Part shown: in pieces, positions 4,226 to 7,026 of the stretch | Layout: each line of letters begins with the position of its first letter | Numbering within the stretch: the stretch's first letter is position 1 | DNA from: MGOM01 sp035455265 | Lineage (GTDB): Bacteria; Chloroflexota; Anaerolineae; Anaerolineales; E44-bin32 | Direction: 5' to 3' | NCBI GenBank assembly: GCA_035455265.1 | Contig: DATIFK010000075.1 | Location: 1 to 7,026, forward strand | DNA length: 7,026 bases | Notes under the pieces: generated by a model | What the model saw: only the letters and a program-made list of their open reading frames with translations | Databases searched by the model: none | Told to the model about the DNA's origin: nothing | Program-made: the position numbers and the translations under genes

Positions 4226-4903
4226 ATGCGCGAACGAATCCTGGTCATCGAAGACGAAGATCGAATCCTCCAGTTCTTGCGGCGAGGACTGACGTACGAG
4301 GGCTACCGCGTCGATACGGCGGCCGACGGCCCGACCGGATTGGCGCTGGCTCGCGAAGCGCCGCCCGACCTGGTCATCCTGGACTGGATGCTGCCCGGCC
4401 TGGACGGGCTGGAAGTCTGCCGACGCCTGCGCGCCGCCGGCGACGTCCCGATCCTGATGCTGACGGCCAAGGAGGCGGTGGCCGACCGCGTGCAGGGGCT
4501 CGACGCCGGGGCCGACGACTACCTGGTCAAGCCGTTCGAATTCGACGAGTTGCTGGCCCGGCTGCGCGCCCTGCTGCGCCGGGCGCATCCGGAGACGACC
4601 GACGTCCTGTCCTTCTCCGACCTGCGCCTCGACACCGGGACGCACCAGGCCTTTCGCGGCGAGCGCCAGATCGATCTGACCGCCAAGGAATACGAGCTCC
4701 TGGAACTGTTCCTGCGCAATCCGCGGCAGGTGCTGACCCGCGAAGTCATCTTCGACCGCGTGTGGGGCTACGACTTCGGCGGCGAAAGCAACATCATCGA
4801 GGTCTACGTGCGCTACCTGCGCCAGAAGACGGAAGCCAATGGCGAGGCGCGGCTGCTCTTTACCGTGCGCGGCGTCGGGTACGTCCTTCGGGATTCGGCG
4901 TAG
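4226..4903 (+). CDS. OmpR/PhoB-family DNA-binding response regulator
   Basis: This is a transcription factor activated by phosphotransfer from a histidine kinase, most likely the one encoded next. At 225 residues it is a standard full-length family member. The receiver domain (about 4-118) has the acidic pocket in LVIEDED (6-12), the phosphoacceptor Asp53 in VILDWMLPGLDG, Thr80 in LMLTAKE and Lys102 in YLVKPFEFDELLARL. The winged-helix effector domain (about 127-223) shows LTAKEYELLELFLRNPRQVL (151-170), REVIFDRVWGYDF and VRYLRQKTEANG, then FTVRGVGYVL (212-221). The ATG at 4226 gives MRERILVIEDED, the normal N-terminus. No Shine-Dalgarno precedes it, consistent with the predicted near-leaderless transcript. 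Target genes cannot be told from the sequence. Confidence 0.96.
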   Translation: MRERILVIEDEDRILQFLRRGLTYEGYRVDTAADGPTGLALAREAPPDLVILDWMLPGLDGLEVCRRLRAAGDVPILMLTAKEAVADRVQGLDAGADDYLVKPFEFDELLARLRALLRRAHPETTDVLSFSDLRLDTGTHQAFRGERQIDLTAKEYELLELFLRNPRQVLTREVIFDRVWGYDFGGESNIIEVYVRYLRQKTEANGEARLLFTVRGVGYVLRDSA

Positions 4904-4957
4904 GTCGCTTGCGTCGCACGACTCGAGCACCTCGATGCCCCTCATGGAATCACAACC

Positions 4958-4982
4958 GGGAACGGGTGACTGGGAACTGGTG
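4958..4982 (+). repeat. Imperfect tandem repeat in the regulator-kinase gap
   Basis: GGGAACGGGTG (4958-4968) and GGGAACTGGTG (4972-4982) differ at one base and are separated by ACT. They lie in the 144-base gap between the response regulator and kinase genes (4904-5047), which otherwise shows no gene, no clear promoter and no terminator. The gap is unusually long for a two-component pair, which often overlaps or nearly abuts. Confidence 0.6.
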
Positions 4983-5047
4983 TCCGCCGCCCGAGCTGCG
5001 TCCCTGACCTCGATACCCTTTGTGCCGATGGAAGGGCGGATCGAGCG

Positions 5048-6478
5048 ATGACGCTGCGGGCGCGGCTGACATTGTGGTACGCCGCGGTATTGGCGCTGGT
5101 GCTGCTCTTCTACGGCGCCACTGTCTACCTGGTGCTCTCCTACAACCTGACCCGGCAGGTCGAGGACAACCTCGAGCGGGCCGCCGAGACCATCCGCCAG
5201 ACCTTCCGGCGCGATGTCCGCGGGATCACCTTTCCGCCGATGGCTCTGGATTTGAACGCCAACGTCTACGCCCAGGTGTGGGATGCCGAGAACCATCTGG
5301 TGGCCCGCAACGTGACGCTGCTCGACGAGGCGTTCGACTCCGAGGCGTTGGAAAGTACCCGCAGCACCTACAGCACGGTGGCGATCGGGGGCGTTCCCTT
5401 GCGGGTGCTGACGTATCCGCTGGTGACGGCGCCGGAAGGGGAGCTGGTCGGTCATCTGCAGCTGGCGGCTTCTCTGCAGACGGTGCAGGAGGCGCGCCGC
5501 CTGATGCTTCTCCTGCTGGTGGGCGGCGGACTGCTGGCGGTGGCGATGGCGGCCGCCGTGGGCTGGACGACGGCCGGCGGGGCCCTCCGGCCGCTGGATC
5601 AGGTGACCTCGACCGCCCTGCAGATCACCCGCGCCGACGACCTCTCCCGGCGCATCCCGATGTCCGGCCCGCCCACCGACGAGGTCGGCCGGTTGATCGA
5701 GGCCTTCAATGAGACGCTGGAACGACTGGAGGGGCTGTTCATCACGCAGCGGCGTTTCATGGCGGATGTCTCCCACGAGCTGCGCACTCCGCTAACGGCG
5801 ATTCGCGGCAACGTCGATCTCATCCAGCGCCTCGGCAAGGCCGACCCGGAGTCCCTGGAGGCGATCACCTCGGAGGTCGAGCGCATGACGCGCCTGGTGC
5901 GGGATGTCCTGCTCCTGGCCCAGGCGGAAAGTGGAAACCTGCCCCTCGGGCGCGAGGTGGTGGAGCTCGACACGCTGCTGCTGGAGGTTTTCAAGGAAGC
6001 GCGTCTGCTGGCTCAAGACCGCGTCGACGTGCGCCTGGGCTCCGAAGACCAGGTCCGCGTCATGGGCGATCGTGATCGGCTCAAGCAGGTGGCGCTCAAT
6101 CTGATCGCCAATGCGCTGGAGCACACGCCGCAGGGCGGGACGGTGACCCTCGGTTTGGCGTGCGTCGGCGACTGGGCCCGGCTGACGGTGACGGACACCG
6201 GCCCCGGGATTCCCCAGGAGGAGCTGCCGCACATCTTCGAACGTTTCTACCGGATCGATCGCTCACGCCGGCGGGCCGGTGCCAGCGGCGCGGGCCTGGG
6301 CCTGTCGATCGCCTACTGGATCGCCCGCAGCCACAACGGCCGGATCGAGGTGGCCTCGGAACCGGGCCAGGGATCTACGTTCTCGCTCTGGTTGCCCAGA
6401 GTGACGGAGCCAGGCGCGCCCCTGGAAGCGACCAGGATGGGGCTGGCGACACCGGCGGGAGGCGACCGGTCAGGCTGA
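5048..6478 (+). CDS. Membrane sensor histidine kinase (HAMP, HisKA, HATPase)
   Basis: Partner kinase for the preceding regulator: it autophosphorylates on His and passes the phosphate to Asp. Of 476 residues, TM1 is about 8-31. A periplasmic or extracytoplasmic sensor region of about 120 residues follows (32-152), with no recognised domain. TM2 is about 153-176 and HAMP about 178-230 (RPLDQVTSTALQITRADDLS). The dimerisation/H-box is RRFMADVSHELRTPLTAIRG with phospho-His243. ATP-binding motifs are the N-box NLIANALEHT (351-360), G1 DTGPGIP (383-389), FERFYRID (397-404) and G2 GAGLGLS (415-421). All catalytic residues are present. The start MTLRARLTLWYAAVLALVLL is typical; the ribosome binding site is weak (GGCGGA about eight bases upstream). 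The C-terminal tail after about 451 is non-conserved. Its last nine bases overlap the convergent transglycosylase gene. Confidence 0.96.
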   Translation: MTLRARLTLWYAAVLALVLLFYGATVYLVLSYNLTRQVEDNLERAAETIRQTFRRDVRGITFPPMALDLNANVYAQVWDAENHLVARNVTLLDEAFDSEALESTRSTYSTVAIGGVPLRVLTYPLVTAPEGELVGHLQLAASLQTVQEARRLMLLLLVGGGLLAVAMAAAVGWTTAGGALRPLDQVTSTALQITRADDLSRRIPMSGPPTDEVGRLIEAFNETLERLEGLFITQRRFMADVSHELRTPLTAIRGNVDLIQRLGKADPESLEAITSEVERMTRLVRDVLLLAQAESGNLPLGREVVELDTLLLEVFKEARLLAQDRVDVRLGSEDQVRVMGDRDRLKQVALNLIANALEHTPQGGTVTLGLACVGDWARLTVTDTGPGIPQEELPHIFERFYRIDRSRRRAGASGAGLGLSIAYWIARSHNGRIEVASEPGQGSTFSLWLPRVTEPGAPLEATRMGLATPAGGDRSG

Positions 6479-7026
6479 CGGGACGCCGTCGGCAAGCCCG
6501 AGGACGTCCGCCGCCTGCCGGCACAGCCGAGAACCCCCTGCGTCGAGCCAGGCCGCCAGAGTCGGACTCGGCATCCTCCCATCTTCGATGTCGGTCAGGA
6601 TGCCCGCTCCCCAGTGCGCGTACCGCTGGGTCTCCGCTGGCCACTGAGTAGATGGCAGGTGGATGAGGCCGTGGCCGCCGTTGTATCCGGCGAAGGCCCG
6701 GCCGGCATCTCCGGAGGCGGAGGCATACGCGCCGGCAAGGTAGTCGAGGCCGCGCCGCGCATTGGTTTCGACGTCCAGTGGATCTTCCCCTCGAGCAAAG
6801 TGGAAAGGCATCACCTGGAACAGCCCAGCCGCTCCGGCGCGCGAGCGCACCGATGGATGCCCGCAAGACTCGATCTGCATGACGATGGCGATCCACGTGG
6901 ACGGAAGCCCGTATTCGGTGGACCAGCGTTGAATGTCGGCGGCCCAAAACTGGACCGTCGGGGTGAACTGAGGAGCAAGGGCGGCGGCTGGCTGGGTGTC
7001 CGAGATCGGGACGGTCGAGCCGATTA
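6470..7026 (-). CDS. SLT-type lytic transglycosylase, C-terminal part (partial)
   Basis: This enzyme cleaves the MurNAc-GlcNAc bond of peptidoglycan, forming 1,6-anhydro-MurNAc. The reading frame is open from the right edge of the window to TGA at 6470-6472, giving 185 codons, so the N-terminus (probably a signal peptide) is missing. Visible SLT (goose-lysozyme-like) motifs are WIAIVMQIESCGHPSVRS, where the Glu coded at 6869-6871 is the expected catalytic acid, then AGAAGLFQVMPFHF, NARRGLDYLAGAY and RAFAGYNGG, with a Tyr-Asn-Gly signature. A Thr/Pro/Ala-rich linker precedes the domain. An ATG at 6880 would leave out the start of the catalytic helix and is not the real start. The gene is convergent with the kinase and overlaps its end by 9 bases. 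No shared terminator is visible. Possible linkage of wall turnover to the kinase is speculation. Confidence 0.9.
   Translation of the reverse strand, partial: IGSTVPISDTQPAAALAPQFTPTVQFWAADIQRWSTEYGLPSTWIAIVMQIESCGHPSVRSRAGAAGLFQVMPFHFARGEDPLDVETNARRGLDYLAGAYASASGDAGRAFAGYNGGHGLIHLPSTQWPAETQRYAHWGAGILTDIEDGRMPSPTLAAWLDAGGSRLCRQAADVLGLADGVPSA

Noticed and set aside
4181..5776. Long minus-strand open frame (531 codons) opposite the regulator and kinase genes
   Set aside because: It is antisense to two unmistakable plus-strand genes, and its product is low-complexity Gln/Arg/Gly/His with no recognisable domain. Such shadows are common in GC-rich DNA.
6375..6947. Minus-strand Arg-rich frame (190 codons) overlapping the transglycosylase
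   Set aside because: It is a shifted frame of the SLT gene with Arg/Pro/His-rich composition and no family motif.
1..7026. CRISPR arrays, insertion sequences, phage genes, toxin-antitoxin or defence systems
   Set aside because: None was seen. The repeats are short and varied, without regular spacers, and every substantial gene has a clear housekeeping, signalling or wall-turnover assignment.

Overview
The window is a GC-rich chromosomal segment carrying the end of a translation and transcription housekeeping cluster, followed by an unrelated two-component system and a convergent cell-wall enzyme gene. Gene order is tuf (3' end), rpmG, tRNA-Trp, secE, nusG, rplK, rplA, rplJ, rplL, response regulator, histidine kinase, and, on the minus strand, a lytic transglycosylase running off the right edge. 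The order, the strong use of GTG/TTG starts, the absence of rpoB-rpoC after rplL, and short heptamer and palindromic intergenic repeats fit a member of the Chloroflexota, perhaps Anaerolineae. That assignment is inference from general knowledge, not from a search.

Region 1 (1-4132) is the ribosomal block, all on the plus strand. It supplies EF-Tu, the L33 zinc-ribbon protein, the single CCA-anticodon tryptophan tRNA, the SecE translocase subunit, NusG (here with a long acidic Ala/Pro/Glu-rich N-terminal extension), and the ribosomal stalk proteins L11, L1, L10 and L7/L12. The best regulatory signal lies between rplA and rplJ. A -10 element is followed by an L10-leader type RNA, which ends in an antiterminator/terminator pair directly upstream of the rplJ ribosome binding site. 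This is the expected autoregulatory device for L10-L7/L12. A perfect GNRA-loop hairpin closes the block after rplL.

Region 2 (4181-6478) starts with an extended -10 promoter placed so close to the next ATG that the message would be almost leaderless. It drives an OmpR/PhoB-type response regulator. After a 144-base gap comes its probable partner, a two-TM, HAMP-containing histidine kinase. The sensed signal cannot be read from the sequence.

Region 3 (6470-7026, minus strand) is the C-terminal part of a secreted-type SLT lytic transglycosylase. Its 3' end overlaps the kinase gene by 9 bases in convergent orientation.

Most intergenic gaps hold a short palindrome or tandem repeat. I found no new multi-gene system, CRISPR array, IS element or phage gene. 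The most informative items are the L10 attenuator, the possible L1-binding mimic between rplK and rplA, the near-leaderless regulator promoter, the NusG extension, and the intergenic repeats.
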